From contig NZ_FQXQ01000001.1 in NCBI RefSeq assembly GCF_900130035.1, positions 620,001-684,000 on the forward strand: a stretch of DNA of 64,000 nt, read 5' to 3'. A program made the translations under genes and the position numbers. This document shows, one piece after another, positions 43,976 through 52,430 of this stretch; the first letter of the stretch is position 1, and each line of letters begins with the position of its first letter. Source of the DNA: Wenyingzhuangia marina (GTDB taxonomy: Bacteria > Bacteroidota > Bacteroidia > Flavobacteriales > Flavobacteriaceae). A model generated the notes under the pieces. It saw nothing but the letters and a program-made list of their open reading frames with translations. It made no database searches and was not told the DNA's origin.

Positions 43976-43998
43976 AACTATAAAATGTTTTATAGTTA
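43975..43998 (-). promoter_or_regulatory. 24-bp palindrome abutting the YHS start codon
   Basis: Two 11-base arms (TAACTATAAAA and TTTTATAGTTA) around a TG centre form a perfect inverted repeat whose last base is the first base of the ATG. With transcription from the -7 element at 44027-44034 it would lie in the leader. It could be a repressor operator or an mRNA hairpin masking the start. Confidence 0.5.
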
Positions 43999-44026
43999 CG
44001 TAGTCGATCTAAAAATGAGGGAATTA

Positions 44027-44034
44027 CAAATTTA
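44027..44034 (-). promoter_or_regulatory. -7 element of the YHS gene
   Basis: The minus strand reads TAAATTTG, an exact TAnnTTTG match 51 bases upstream of the ATG. Confidence 0.45.
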
Positions 44035-44041
44035 TATGAAG

Positions 44042-45016
44042 TTATTGAATTAGGAGATTACAACCTCTAATATCAGAATTGTCAAATCTACCTAAAACAT
44101 CAAATTGTCCGTTGTTGTAAACTTTTCCTAAATCTTGTGTGGCAATAAAAGAACAAGAATTGATATTGGCCAAATCAATCACGTTAATTCCACCACTTTT
44201 TTCAATTGGTAATAAAGACAAAGCATCTTCGGTGTCACGAATCAAAATTTTCATCCAAGGTGGGCAGTTGAATTTTTGTGAATCATCAAAATAAGCTTGA
44301 CTTAATAATTCTGTCATTCCATATTCTGAGTGAATATTTTGTACTCCAAAACCTTTTTTAAGTTCTTCGTGTAATTCTTCACGAATCATTTCTTTACGCT
44401 TTCCTTTCATTCCCCCAGTTTCCATTACAATGGTGTGTTTTAGGTTGCAAGGAAATTTTTCAATAAAATCTAACAAAGCAAAAGAAACACCTATTAAAAT
44501 AGTTTTGGCTTGTTTGTTTTCTTGCTCTTGTAGTTGGTTAAATAATTCTTGATGATTGTGTAGATAAAATCCACTATTTGGATTTTGAGATTTGTGAATT
44601 AAATCTTCTACCATATAGATGAGTGAAGACCCGTTACGTTCTAAATAAGAAGGAAGTAATGCTAAAACGGTATATTCCCGAATGTCACCATAATATTGTT
44701 CAAAAGCTTTTAAATAGCTTTTTTCATAAATAGAAACATCCGTAACCAAATGTTGACTTTGACTCATTCCTGTAGTTCCGCTACTTAAAAAAGTTTCTTG
44801 AATAGGGTTATTGTTGCTTACAATACGATGACTCTTAAAAAATTGAATAGGAAGAAATGGAATTTCTTGTGTTGAGGTAATTTTTTTAGGGTTAACATTT
44901 AAGTAGCCTAAAAAATCTTTATAAACCTTACAGTGCTCGGCTTGATGTTGAAAAACAGCCAATGCTTGTTCTTCAAAGTTTTGCTGGGTGACTGATAAAA
45001 AATCGAACTGCTGCAT
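44042..45016 (-). CDS. LuxE/acyl-protein synthetase-like acyl-activating protein
   Basis: A 324-residue cytosolic protein related to LuxE acyl-protein synthetases and the ANL adenylating superfamily. The phosphate loop is TFLSSGTTGMSQSQH (about residue 77-91); PFLPIQFFKSHRI and VMETGGMKGKRKEM are typical of this Bacteroidota group, as is QNIHSEYGMTELLSQAYF (the ANL YGMTE motif). There are no lux partner genes nearby. The substrate is unknown; activation of an acyl group for transfer is inferred. It is divergent from the lipoprotein gene at 45100. Confidence 0.78.
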   Translation of the reverse strand: MQQFDFLSVTQQNFEEQALAVFQHQAEHCKVYKDFLGYLNVNPKKITSTQEIPFLPIQFFKSHRIVSNNNPIQETFLSSGTTGMSQSQHLVTDVSIYEKSYLKAFEQYYGDIREYTVLALLPSYLERNGSSLIYMVEDLIHKSQNPNSGFYLHNHQELFNQLQEQENKQAKTILIGVSFALLDFIEKFPCNLKHTIVMETGGMKGKRKEMIREELHEELKKGFGVQNIHSEYGMTELLSQAYFDDSQKFNCPPWMKILIRDTEDALSLLPIEKSGGINVIDLANINSCSFIATQDLGKVYNNGQFDVLGRFDNSDIRGCNLLIQ

Positions 45017-45099
45017 GCTTATTAATATGGTACAAAAATAAGTAAATTAGTGGTGTAAGCATTGTTATTTCTGTTTGACTCACTTAAAAATCCATTTTC

Positions 45100-45981
45100 A
45101 TGAAAAATATATCTTATTTGTTTCTTTTGATGTTTGCTACGGCTTGTGCACAAACAGTCCCAAAAACCAATATCACAAAAGAGTTTAAAGAATATTGGTA
45201 TGCTGGCAAAGCAGAGATAACAAGTTATGATTTAGAGCAAGCGAGATATGGGGAAATAAGAAAAGGAAATGCGGTAAATATTTTTGTTACAGAACCATTT
45301 TCTAAAAAACACAACACCAAAGCTGATGAAAATAATGCAGATAATATAAGTGTGTTAAAATTGAATGCTACTAAAAAATTCAACACAGGTATTTATCCTT
45401 ATTCTATAATGACTAGTAGTTTTTTACCAGTTAATCAGCCTAAAGCATCTTTAAAAATAAGTTCATCAACACAAGAATGGTGTGGACATGAATATATTGA
45501 ATTGGTAAATGAAGATGATAAATTTGAGATGAGTAACTTCTCTTATTTCCAAGGAGAATCTTTTCAAGAAAAAGGAATAGATAAAGAGGTGGTTTTAGAA
45601 GATGATCTTTGGTCAAAAATAAGATTGACTCCAGAAAATTTGCCACAAGGAAATTTTAAAGCGTTGCCAAGTTTTGTGTATTTAAGGTTTTCTCATAACG
45701 AGGTAAAAGCATATCAAGCAGAAGGAAAAATAACCAAAGGAAAAATGAGTTCTGTTTATGAATTAAAATATCCAACATTAAACAGAACGTTAAAAATTAC
45801 TTTTGAAAACAAGTTTCCATATCAAATTTTAGGATGGACGGATATTTACAAAAGTGGTTGGGGAGCTAAAGCAAAAACGTTAACAACAAAAGCTACTTTA
45901 AAAAAGAGTTTAAATATTGCTTATTGGCAAAAGAATAGTAATACAGATTTATATTTAAGAAAAGAGTTGGGGTTGGAGTAA
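45100..45981 (+). CDS. Conserved flavobacterial lipoprotein, function unknown
   Basis: A 293-residue protein with a lipobox-type signal (MKNISYLFLLMFATACAQ). The conserved pattern KEYWYAGKAEITSYDLEQARYGEIRKGNAVNIFVTE is split here between residues about 30 and 65, followed by KKFNTGIYPYSIMTSSFLPV and STQEWCGHEYIELVNED. It appears all-beta. I recall related database entries carrying the name septum formation inhibitor Maf, but no Maf catalytic motifs are present and I would not use that name. Confidence 0.7.
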   Translation: MKNISYLFLLMFATACAQTVPKTNITKEFKEYWYAGKAEITSYDLEQARYGEIRKGNAVNIFVTEPFSKKHNTKADENNADNISVLKLNATKKFNTGIYPYSIMTSSFLPVNQPKASLKISSSTQEWCGHEYIELVNEDDKFEMSNFSYFQGESFQEKGIDKEVVLEDDLWSKIRLTPENLPQGNFKALPSFVYLRFSHNEVKAYQAEGKITKGKMSSVYELKYPTLNRTLKITFENKFPYQILGWTDIYKSGWGAKAKTLTTKATLKKSLNIAYWQKNSNTDLYLRKELGLE

Positions 45982-46027
45982 TTTAATTATGTTTGAAATG
46001 AAAAAGAGAAACATTTCTTGTTAAGCC

Positions 46028-46046
46028 AAAACAGAACCCTGTTTTT
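46028..46046 (+). terminator. Weak terminator after the 45100 lipoprotein gene
   Basis: A seven-base stem AAAACAG/CTGTTTT with an AACC loop is followed by T-rich sequence. It is short, so termination may be partial. Confidence 0.45.
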
Positions 46047-46081
46047 AATATAAATTATCAAACTCAATCAAATTTTACATT

Positions 46082-46683
46082 ATGGGGTGTAGGTGGTATT
46101 TAATAGTTTTTTTCGGTTGTTTATGTTTTTATTCTTGTTCTTTTTTAAGCAATGGTAAATACGATGATTATGGAAGATGGGTGCCTAAACATCCTCGGTA
46201 TCGTTTAAAGGATAAAAAAGGCTTTGTGTTCCCACAACAGTTAGATCCCACAAATATATATAAACTAGAGGCAATTTATGATAGCTCTTATGGGCTTGTT
46301 TACCCGAATGATACATTGAAATGGATTGGACATGGATTTATGAAAGAATATAATAAAGCGAATTATTATATTAAATTTTGTGGCAATAGAAAGCTTTATA
46401 AAATAGTTAAACCTAAAGATGGTCTGGAGTATGAAGAGGCTTTAACAGAAAAAGATTTAACTTTCAGAATAGCTAATGAGTATTATTATTATTGTAAGAA
46501 TGGAAAGGATGTTTTTATAGAAAGTTTTGTTCATGATGATGGATGGGGGGGCTATATTATAAAGCAAAGTGGGAATTGTCTAAGTCTGGAGATACGCTAA
46601 CACAAACTGATTTTAATACTCATGAAATATATGTAAAAGTAAATTTACCAGACAGCTTAAAAACAGTTAAGAACAATTTTTAA
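46082..46683 (+). pseudogene. Small lipoprotein gene with a frameshift at a G7 tract
   Basis: The uninterrupted frame (46082-46600, 172 residues) starts with a lipoprotein signal (GCRWYLIVFFGCLCFYSC) and ends in an odd tail, KQSGNCLSLEIR. At 46545-46551 there are seven consecutive G. Adding one base there opens a frame that continues to a stop at 46683 and reads KAKWELSKSGDTLTQTDF then NTHEIYVKVNLPDSLKTV, with normal composition, ending 5 bases before the rnhA stop. The intact protein would be about 200 residues. The break may be a real mutation, a phase-variable switch or a sequencing error. The function is unknown. Confidence 0.65.
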
Positions 46684-46688
46684 TGACT

Positions 46689-47327
46689 TTACTTCCTTCC
46701 AAAATCTGCCGGAATTTCTCCCCAAACTTTGGTTTCCCATTTAATAATGGGGTTTTTAAAAGTATTTTCCTGTAACCATTTTTCCCCACGTTTAATCAAA
46801 TCAAACAAAGTTTTGTTTTCAGGATTGGGCATTATTTTGGTTCGGCATTGTTTTGCTTTTACCCAAGCAATGGCCGTTCTAGAATCAGAATAAATAGGTA
46901 AGGTTGGTTGATTTATTTTTTGCAAATAAGCCAATCCGTGAACCAAAGCTAAAAACTCTCCTATATTATTAGTCCCTTCTTTAAAAGGACCTTGAATAAA
47001 AAGTTGTTGTTTGGTTTTGGTATTGACACCTCTGTATTCCATCAAACCAGGATTGCCACTACAAGCAGCATCTACACTAATAGAAGTTAAGTTGGGTTGT
47101 CCTATTTTGGCCAGTAACTCTTTGTCAATAACTGGTTTTTTGGTATCCTTTCCTTTGTATTCTTCATAGGTTTTGGTAAAAGCAAGTTCCGCCTCTTCTT
47201 TAGAGGTAAAAGATTTGTATTGTGCTCCTTGAAAACCATCAATGTTTTTTTTACAATCGTTCCAATTGTTAAAAACACCTTTGGTTTTTCCATTCCACAC
47301 TACATAGTATTTCTTGTTTTTGGCCAT
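46689..47327 (-). CDS. rnhA: Ribonuclease H1 with viroplasmin-like N-terminal domain
   Basis: A 212-residue enzyme that cleaves RNA in RNA-DNA hybrids. The N-terminal 45 residues (KYYVVWNGKTKGVFNNWND) are the hybrid-binding viroplasmin-type domain. The catalytic RNase H domain has the acidic residues in SISVDAACSGNPG, NNIGEFLALVHGL and PIYSDSRTAIAWV. The segment between is short, as usual. It lies 3 bases after purN on the same strand. Confidence 0.9.
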   Translation of the reverse strand: MAKNKKYYVVWNGKTKGVFNNWNDCKKNIDGFQGAQYKSFTSKEEAELAFTKTYEEYKGKDTKKPVIDKELLAKIGQPNLTSISVDAACSGNPGLMEYRGVNTKTKQQLFIQGPFKEGTNNIGEFLALVHGLAYLQKINQPTLPIYSDSRTAIAWVKAKQCRTKIMPNPENKTLFDLIKRGEKWLQENTFKNPIIKWETKVWGEIPADFGRK

Positions 47328-47330
47328 TTT

Positions 47331-47894
47331 TTAACTATTAATTACTTCATCAATTACTCTAGGAAAATGTTCCTGTTCTAATAAATGAATTTTATCAGCA
47401 ATGGTTTCTGGTGTATCGTCGGTTGTTAAAGCGGTTTTAGCCTGAAAGATAATAGCTCCTTCGTCATAATTTTCATTTACATAATGAATGGTAATTCCAG
47501 TTTCAGGTTCGTTATTTTCTTTTACAGCCCTGTGTACATGCATACCATACATTCCTTTTCCACCATAATTTGGTAATAAAGCAGGGTGTATGTTAATGAT
47601 TCTATTAGGAAAAGCTTCAATAATATTTTCAGGTACTTTTAATAAAAATCCAGCAAGGATGATAAAATCAGCTTCAACTTTTAACAAGTTTAAGAGGTCA
47701 ACTTGCTCTTTCATCTCTTTATTTGAGAAAACTTTGCTCTTAATTCCTAAATTTTTAGCTCTTTCTAGCACAAAAGCATCCTTTTTGTTGCTTAAAATAT
47801 AGGTGATTTTAACATTTTTATGGGTCGAAAAGTACTGTGCAATGTTCTCTGCATTTGATCCAGATCCGGAAGCAAGAATGGCAATTTTAATCAT
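47331..47894 (-). CDS. purN: Phosphoribosylglycinamide formyltransferase
   Basis: Transfers a formyl group from 10-formyl-THF to GAR, the third step of purine synthesis. The 187-residue protein has the N-terminal loop ILASGSGSNAENI and the catalytic segment INIHPALLPNYGGKGMYG (Asn and His). GITIHYVNENYDEGAII completes the site with Asp. It is transcribed ahead of rnhA and is divergent from acpP. Confidence 0.95.
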   Translation of the reverse strand: MIKIAILASGSGSNAENIAQYFSTHKNVKITYILSNKKDAFVLERAKNLGIKSKVFSNKEMKEQVDLLNLLKVEADFIILAGFLLKVPENIIEAFPNRIINIHPALLPNYGGKGMYGMHVHRAVKENNEPETGITIHYVNENYDEGAIIFQAKTALTTDDTPETIADKIHLLEQEHFPRVIDEVINS

Positions 47895-48009
47895 GTTTTA
47901 TTGACTTTAGAGCGAATTTTTAATTTCTTGACGTGTGTTAAGTGTTGAAAAACTTAGTACAAAGATGTGATAATTTTTTATATCTTAGTGAATATATTTT
48001 GTCCAAACA

Positions 48010-48041
48010 TTGTTCGCAGAAACAAAAGTTTTTTATTTTTG
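48010..48041 (+). promoter_or_regulatory. Promoter of acpP-fabF
   Basis: A -33 TTG (48010-48012), a 21-base spacer and a perfect -7 TATTTTTG (48034-48041), 33 bases before the acpP ATG. Confidence 0.65.
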
Positions 48042-48074
48042 TCCCGGTTTTAAACTTAATTAAATAATAATATT

Positions 48075-48308
48075 ATGTCAGACATTGCATCAAGAGTAAA
48101 AGCAATTATCGTTGATAAGTTAGGAGTTGACGAAAACGAAGTAACTGCTGAGGCAAGCTTCACTAACGATTTAGGAGCAGATTCTTTAGACACTGTGGAA
48201 TTAATTATGGAATTCGAAAAAGAATTTGATATCCAAATTCCAGACGATCAAGCTGAAAACATTGGAACAGTAGGTCAAGCTGTAAGCTTTATTGAAGCAG
48301 CAAAGTAA
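48075..48308 (+). CDS. acpP: Acyl carrier protein
   Basis: A 77-residue acidic carrier that holds growing fatty-acyl chains on 4'-phosphopantetheine. The attachment site is the Ser of [14 protein letters not shown]. Length and acidity are typical. It lies 18 bases before fabF, the common acpP-fabF pair, followed here by rnc. Confidence 0.97.
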   Translation: MSDIASRVKAIIVDKLGVDENEVTAEASFTNDLGADSLDTVELIMEFEKEFDIQIPDDQAENIGTVGQAVSFIEAAK

Positions 48309-48326
48309 TTAGAAAATTATCTATTT

Positions 48327-49580
48327 ATGAAATTGAAACGAGTTGTAGTTACTGGACTTGGTGCATTGACACCAATCGGAAACAATATAGAAGAGTATTG
48401 GGATGGTTTAGTGAATGGGAAAAGCGGTGCTGCTCCTATAACACACTTTGATGCTGCCAAGTTCAAAACTCGTTTTGCATGCGAGGTTAAAAACTTTAAT
48501 GTGGAAGATTTTATCCATAGAAAAGAAGCTCGTAAAATGGACAAATTTACGCAATTTGCCATGGTAGTTGCTGATGAGGCGATTATCAACTCAAAGTTAG
48601 ATGTAGAAAATGTAGATCCAGATAGAGTAGGTGTTATTTGGGGATGTGGAATTGGAGGAATTGATACTTTTGAACAAGAAGTAGTGGCTTATGCTCTTGG
48701 AGATGGGACACCAAAATTTAATCCGTTCTTTATTCCAAAAATGATTGCTGATATCGCTCCGGGTCATATATCTATGAAATATGGTTTTAGAGGACCTAAC
48801 TTTACAACAGTTTCTGCATGTGCATCTTCTGCAAATGCAATTATTGATGCCTTAAATTATATTCGTTTAGGTCATGCTGATGTAATTGTTACAGGTGGTT
48901 CTGAAGCATCAGTAACGGGAGCTGCAATGGGAGGATTTAACGCCTTGCATGCGTTATCTCAAAACAATGAAAATCCTAGTATGGCATCTCGTCCATTTGA
49001 TAAAGACCGTGATGGTTTTGTGATGGGTGAAGGTGGTGGAGCACTTATTTTAGAAGAATATGAACATGCTGTAGCCAGAGGAGCAAAAATTTACTGTGAA
49101 GTAGCAGGAGGTGGTTTATCCGCTGATGCTTATCACTTAACTGCACCGCATCCAGAAGGTTTAGGAGCAACTAAAGTAATGCAGAATTGTTTAAAGAATG
49201 CAGGTTTAGTACCTGAAGATGTAGATGCAATTAATATGCATGGAACATCAACTCCGTTAGGAGATGTTGCTGAGTTAAAAGCGGTTCAAAAAGTATTTGG
49301 AGAACATGCTTATAACTTAAATATCAACTCAACAAAATCTATGACAGGTCACTTATTAGGAGCGGCTGGAGCTATTGAAGCAATTGCTTCTGTATTAGCA
49401 ATGGAAAATGGTATGGTACCACCTACTATTAATCATACAGTTTTAGATGAGAATATAGATCCTAAGTTAAACTTAACCATAAATAAAGCTCAAAAGAGAG
49501 ATATTAAGGTTGCTATGAGTAATACTTTTGGATTTGGAGGACACAATGCATGTGTGTTGTTTAAAAAATTAGAAGCTTAA
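48327..49580 (+). CDS. fabF: 3-oxoacyl-ACP synthase II
   Basis: A 417-residue condensing enzyme that elongates acyl-ACP with malonyl-ACP. The active-site Cys lies in TTVSACASSANAI, and the two catalytic histidines lie in NMHGTSTPLGD and KSMTGHLLGAAG. The glycine-rich FGFGGHNACVLF is at the C-terminus. The start ATG 48327 gives MKLKRVVVTGLGALTPIG, the standard N-terminus. Confidence 0.97.
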   Translation: MKLKRVVVTGLGALTPIGNNIEEYWDGLVNGKSGAAPITHFDAAKFKTRFACEVKNFNVEDFIHRKEARKMDKFTQFAMVVADEAIINSKLDVENVDPDRVGVIWGCGIGGIDTFEQEVVAYALGDGTPKFNPFFIPKMIADIAPGHISMKYGFRGPNFTTVSACASSANAIIDALNYIRLGHADVIVTGGSEASVTGAAMGGFNALHALSQNNENPSMASRPFDKDRDGFVMGEGGGALILEEYEHAVARGAKIYCEVAGGGLSADAYHLTAPHPEGLGATKVMQNCLKNAGLVPEDVDAINMHGTSTPLGDVAELKAVQKVFGEHAYNLNINSTKSMTGHLLGAAGAIEAIASVLAMENGMVPPTINHTVLDENIDPKLNLTINKAQKRDIKVAMSNTFGFGGHNACVLFKKLEA

Positions 49581-49585
49581 GACTT

Positions 49586-50326
49586 TTGAAGTTCTTTAAA
49601 AATATAAAAAAATCTCGTTCGACATCGGACGAGATTTTTTATACCCAAATAAAAAAAATGATAGGTTTTACACCAAAAAATCTATCTATATATAAGCAGG
49701 CCTTTACTCATGCATCTTTACAATTAAAAGATGATAAGGGCTATCCTTTAAATTTTGAGAGATTAGAATATTTGGGGGATGCAATGTTGGGATCTATTGT
49801 GGCTTCTTATTTGTATAGTGAAGTGCCAGATGCTAATGAAGGATATTTAACCCAGATGCGTTCTAAAATTGTTAGTAGAGAGCATTTAAATGAGTTGGGT
49901 AAAGATTTAGATTTGTTACAATACTTAACAACAAGAACATCTAAATCTAAAATAGGAAATAATATTCATGGTAATTTGTTTGAGGCTTTAGTAGGGGCTA
50001 TTTATCTTGATAGAGGTTTTAATTACTGCTCTAAGTTTATCAATAAAAAAGTATTGTCCATTTATGTTGATATTGAAAAGTTAGAGGGTAAAATTACCAG
50101 TTATAAAGGTTTGTTAATAGAGTGGTCTCAAAAAAACAAAAGGAATATAAATTTTGAAATCTATGAAGATACAGGCAATCAAAATGTAAAACATTTTAGT
50201 GTAAAGTTGTTTGTTGATAAGAAAGTAATCTCTAAAGGAAGAGCAACTTCTAAAAAAAGAGCCGAAGAAATGGCAGCAAAAAGAGCTTATTATGTATTTC
50301 AATCTGAGATAGAAATGTTACTATAA
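49586..50326 (+). CDS. rnc: Ribonuclease III
   Basis: A 246-residue double-strand-specific RNase used in rRNA processing. The catalytic signature is ERLEYLGDAMLGSIVASYLY and LFEALVGAIYLDRGF; a C-terminal dsRNA-binding domain ends SKKRAEEMAAKRAYYVF. The start seems to be TTG at 49586, five bases after fabF, giving MKFFKNIKKSRSTSDEIFY like other Bacteroidota RNase III proteins; the first in-frame ATG (49658) would lose this part. A terminator-like hairpin lies inside codons 8-19, which may limit or autoregulate expression. Confidence 0.92.
   Translation: MKFFKNIKKSRSTSDEIFYTQIKKMIGFTPKNLSIYKQAFTHASLQLKDDKGYPLNFERLEYLGDAMLGSIVASYLYSEVPDANEGYLTQMRSKIVSREHLNELGKDLDLLQYLTTRTSKSKIGNNIHGNLFEALVGAIYLDRGFNYCSKFINKKVLSIYVDIEKLEGKITSYKGLLIEWSQKNKRNINFEIYEDTGNQNVKHFSVKLFVDKKVISKGRATSKKRAEEMAAKRAYYVFQSEIEMLL
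49607..49640 (+). terminator. Terminator-like hairpin inside the start of rnc
   Basis: AAAAAATCTCGT (49607-49618) pairs with ACGAGATTTTTT (49629-49640), with three more inner pairs and an ACAT loop, giving a stem of about 15 bp that ends in T6. It lies 27 bases after the fabF stop, within rnc coding sequence. It could end acpP-fabF transcripts or be an RNase III target. Confidence 0.55.
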
Positions 50327-50328
50327 CG

Positions 50329-50359
50329 TTTGCGTTTTATTCCAAGAATTTTAAATTTG
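50329..50359 (+). promoter_or_regulatory. Promoter of the 50420-pyk operon
   Basis: A -33 TTTG (50329-50332), exactly 19 bases and then TAAATTTG (50352-50359): the full Bacteroidota consensus. A 16-bp inverted repeat (arms TACGTAT/ATACGTA, 50397-50412) lies in the leader, 7 bases before the start codon. Confidence 0.75.
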
Positions 50360-50419
50360 ATGTTAATTACTATTATTAACTTCGTTTCTGAGTTTTTACG
50401 TATAAATACGTAGGTTTTT

Positions 50420-50905
50420 ATGGCTGCTAATTATTTAAGTTTTTGTGAGCTAGATGAGCAAGATTATCAAATAATCGCTGTACACACCGTATTGCAAGAT
50501 TATAAGTTAGCATACTTGTTAAATAATGAATTAGGTTTTAAATTCAAGAGAGTTGTACCAGATTTAGATTATGTTATAGAAGGAAAAAAAGCCTTTTTTT
50601 CATCATTTGAGTATGAAGATTCAAAAAATTTAATAGACTGGTATTTAGTTAAAAATAAATATAAAGTCAAAAGTTTTACAAAGGAATCTTTAGGTTTGTT
50701 TCAAACAGAAGATGCATTTACAAGTTCTTATGTATATTTACAACCTGAAGTAAAAGAAGCCGATTTTATAGTAAAAGTTCAGGGTGATTTTTTAGCCTCA
50801 AAATTAAAAATGTTATTACAACAAATAAATAAAATAGAAGGTATTGTAACTGCTTATGCAGTAGATACTGTTAAATTAAATCATAAAGAATACTTAATTT
50901 TTTAA
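50420..50905 (+). CDS. IPExxxVDY-family protein
   Basis: A 161-residue cytosolic protein that I recognise as the small Bacteroidota family named after an IPExxxVDY motif, always found between rnc and pyk. Here the motif appears degenerate as QPEVKEADFIVKV near residue 112. Other features are the N-terminal YQIIAVHTVLQDYKLAYLLN and a central DWYLVKNKY. The function is unknown. It ends two bases before pyk starts and shares its promoter, so a role in pyruvate-kinase expression or activity is conceivable. Confidence 0.75.
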   Translation: MAANYLSFCELDEQDYQIIAVHTVLQDYKLAYLLNNELGFKFKRVVPDLDYVIEGKKAFFSSFEYEDSKNLIDWYLVKNKYKVKSFTKESLGLFQTEDAFTSSYVYLQPEVKEADFIVKVQGDFLASKLKMLLQQINKIEGIVTAYAVDTVKLNHKEYLIF

Positions 50906-50907
50906 AT

Positions 50908-52371
50908 ATGTCACAAACTAAAAAGACAAAAATCGTTGCTACATTAGGTCCTGCTTTAACAGGTAATAAGGCTCTACTTAAAGAGTTAATGGTCTCTGGA
51001 GTAAACGTATTCAGAATTAACTTCTCACATGCTGATTATGAAGATGTATCTAATAATGTTAGAATTATTAGAGAGTTAAACGAAGAATTAGATTTTAACG
51101 TTGCTATTTTGGCTGATTTACAAGGTCCAAAATTACGTGTTGGGGTAATGGCTGAAGGTGTTGAATTAGCTCCAGGTGATATTTTCAGTTTTACAACTGT
51201 AAAATGTGAAGGAACTCAAGAAAAAGCTTTTATGACTTACAAGCAGTTCCCTAAAGACGTTAAAGTTGGAGAGAAAATTTTAGTTGATGACGGAAAATTA
51301 ATGTTTGAAGTAACTGCTACAAACAATGAAGATTTAGTTACTACTAAGGTTTTAAGAGGAGGTCCTTTAAAATCTAAAAAAGGAGTAAACTTACCAAATA
51401 CAAATGTTTCTTTACCTGCGTTAACAGAAAAAGACATTGAAGATGCTATTTTCGCTTTAAGCTTAGAGGTAGATTGGATGGCTTTATCTTTTGTACGTAA
51501 CCCTAAAGATTTAGATGATATTCATAAATTAATTAGAGAGCATTCAGATACTTCGGTATATAGAACTAGAGTTATTTCTAAAATTGAAAAACCAGAAGCT
51601 TTAGAAAATATTGATGCTATTATTGCTAACACAGATGCAATTATGGTGGCTCGTGGAGATTTAGGTGTTGAAATTCCTATGTCTGAAGTACCATTGGCTC
51701 AAAAAATGCTAGTGACAAAATGTAAAGAAGCTAAGATTCCTGTTGTAATTGCTACACAAATGATGGAAACAATGATTGAAAACTCTGTACCAACACGTGC
51801 TGAGGTAAATGACGTTGCAAACTCTATTATGGACGGTGCTGATGCTGTTATGTTGTCTGGAGAAACTTCTGTTGGAGCATTTCCAAATGAAGTAATTAGA
51901 GTAATGAGACAAATTATTTTAGATGTTGAAAACTCAAGCTTAATTGAAGTACCAAGACAATCTCCTAAAATGGATCCTGATGCTGATAAAGCAATTTCTA
52001 ATGCTATTTGTCATCAAGCTGCTTTGGTTGCAGAAGATGTAAATGCAAAAGTAATTTCTACCATTACTGATACAGGTTACACTGCTCAACAAATTTCTGC
52101 TTTAAGACCTAAATCACAAATATTAGCTTTTTGTTCTGATAGAAGAACATTAGGGATGATGAATATTATGTGGGGAGTAAAAGGAAGATTTTATGAGCCA
52201 AAAACTCACTTTTCTACAGATGTAATTAGAGATGTAAACAATATCGCTTTAGAAAGTGGATATTTAAAAGAGGGAGATATTGTAATTAACATCAATTCAA
52301 CTCCAATTATGGAAAAAGGAGATGTAAATACATTACGTATTTCTAAAGTTGATTTAAGTAAAATGAAGTAA
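50908..52371 (+). CDS. pyk: Pyruvate kinase
   Basis: A 487-residue glycolytic enzyme making pyruvate and ATP from phosphoenolpyruvate and ADP. KIVATLGPAL, VFRINFSHADYED, LADLQGPKLRVG and the active-site Lys in RVISKIEKPEALENID are present. The MVARGDLGVEIP and MLSGETSVGAFP loops follow, and a C-terminal allosteric-type domain completes the chain. Length is normal. It is the second gene of its operon and ends at a strong terminator. Confidence 0.97.
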   Translation: MSQTKKTKIVATLGPALTGNKALLKELMVSGVNVFRINFSHADYEDVSNNVRIIRELNEELDFNVAILADLQGPKLRVGVMAEGVELAPGDIFSFTTVKCEGTQEKAFMTYKQFPKDVKVGEKILVDDGKLMFEVTATNNEDLVTTKVLRGGPLKSKKGVNLPNTNVSLPALTEKDIEDAIFALSLEVDWMALSFVRNPKDLDDIHKLIREHSDTSVYRTRVISKIEKPEALENIDAIIANTDAIMVARGDLGVEIPMSEVPLAQKMLVTKCKEAKIPVVIATQMMETMIENSVPTRAEVNDVANSIMDGADAVMLSGETSVGAFPNEVIRVMRQIILDVENSSLIEVPRQSPKMDPDADKAISNAICHQAALVAEDVNAKVISTITDTGYTAQQISALRPKSQILAFCSDRRTLGMMNIMWGVKGRFYEPKTHFSTDVIRDVNNIALESGYLKEGDIVININSTPIMEKGDVNTLRISKVDLSKMK

Positions 52372-52391
52372 TCACTTCACGATAGATATAA

Positions 52392-52427
52392 AAAAAGCCC
52401 TGTTCAAGTTATTGAACAGGGCTTTTT
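52392..52427. terminator. Bidirectional terminator between pyk and the TonB-like gene
   Basis: A 16-bp stem (AAAAAGCCCTGTTCAA with its complement), GTTA loop and T-runs on both strands, between convergent genes. Confidence 0.93.
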
Positions 52428-52430
52428 GTT

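Noticed and set aside
45100-45981. Label septum formation inhibitor Maf for the lipoprotein
   Set aside because: It has a lipoprotein signal and an all-beta pattern and lacks the Maf nucleotide-pyrophosphatase motifs.
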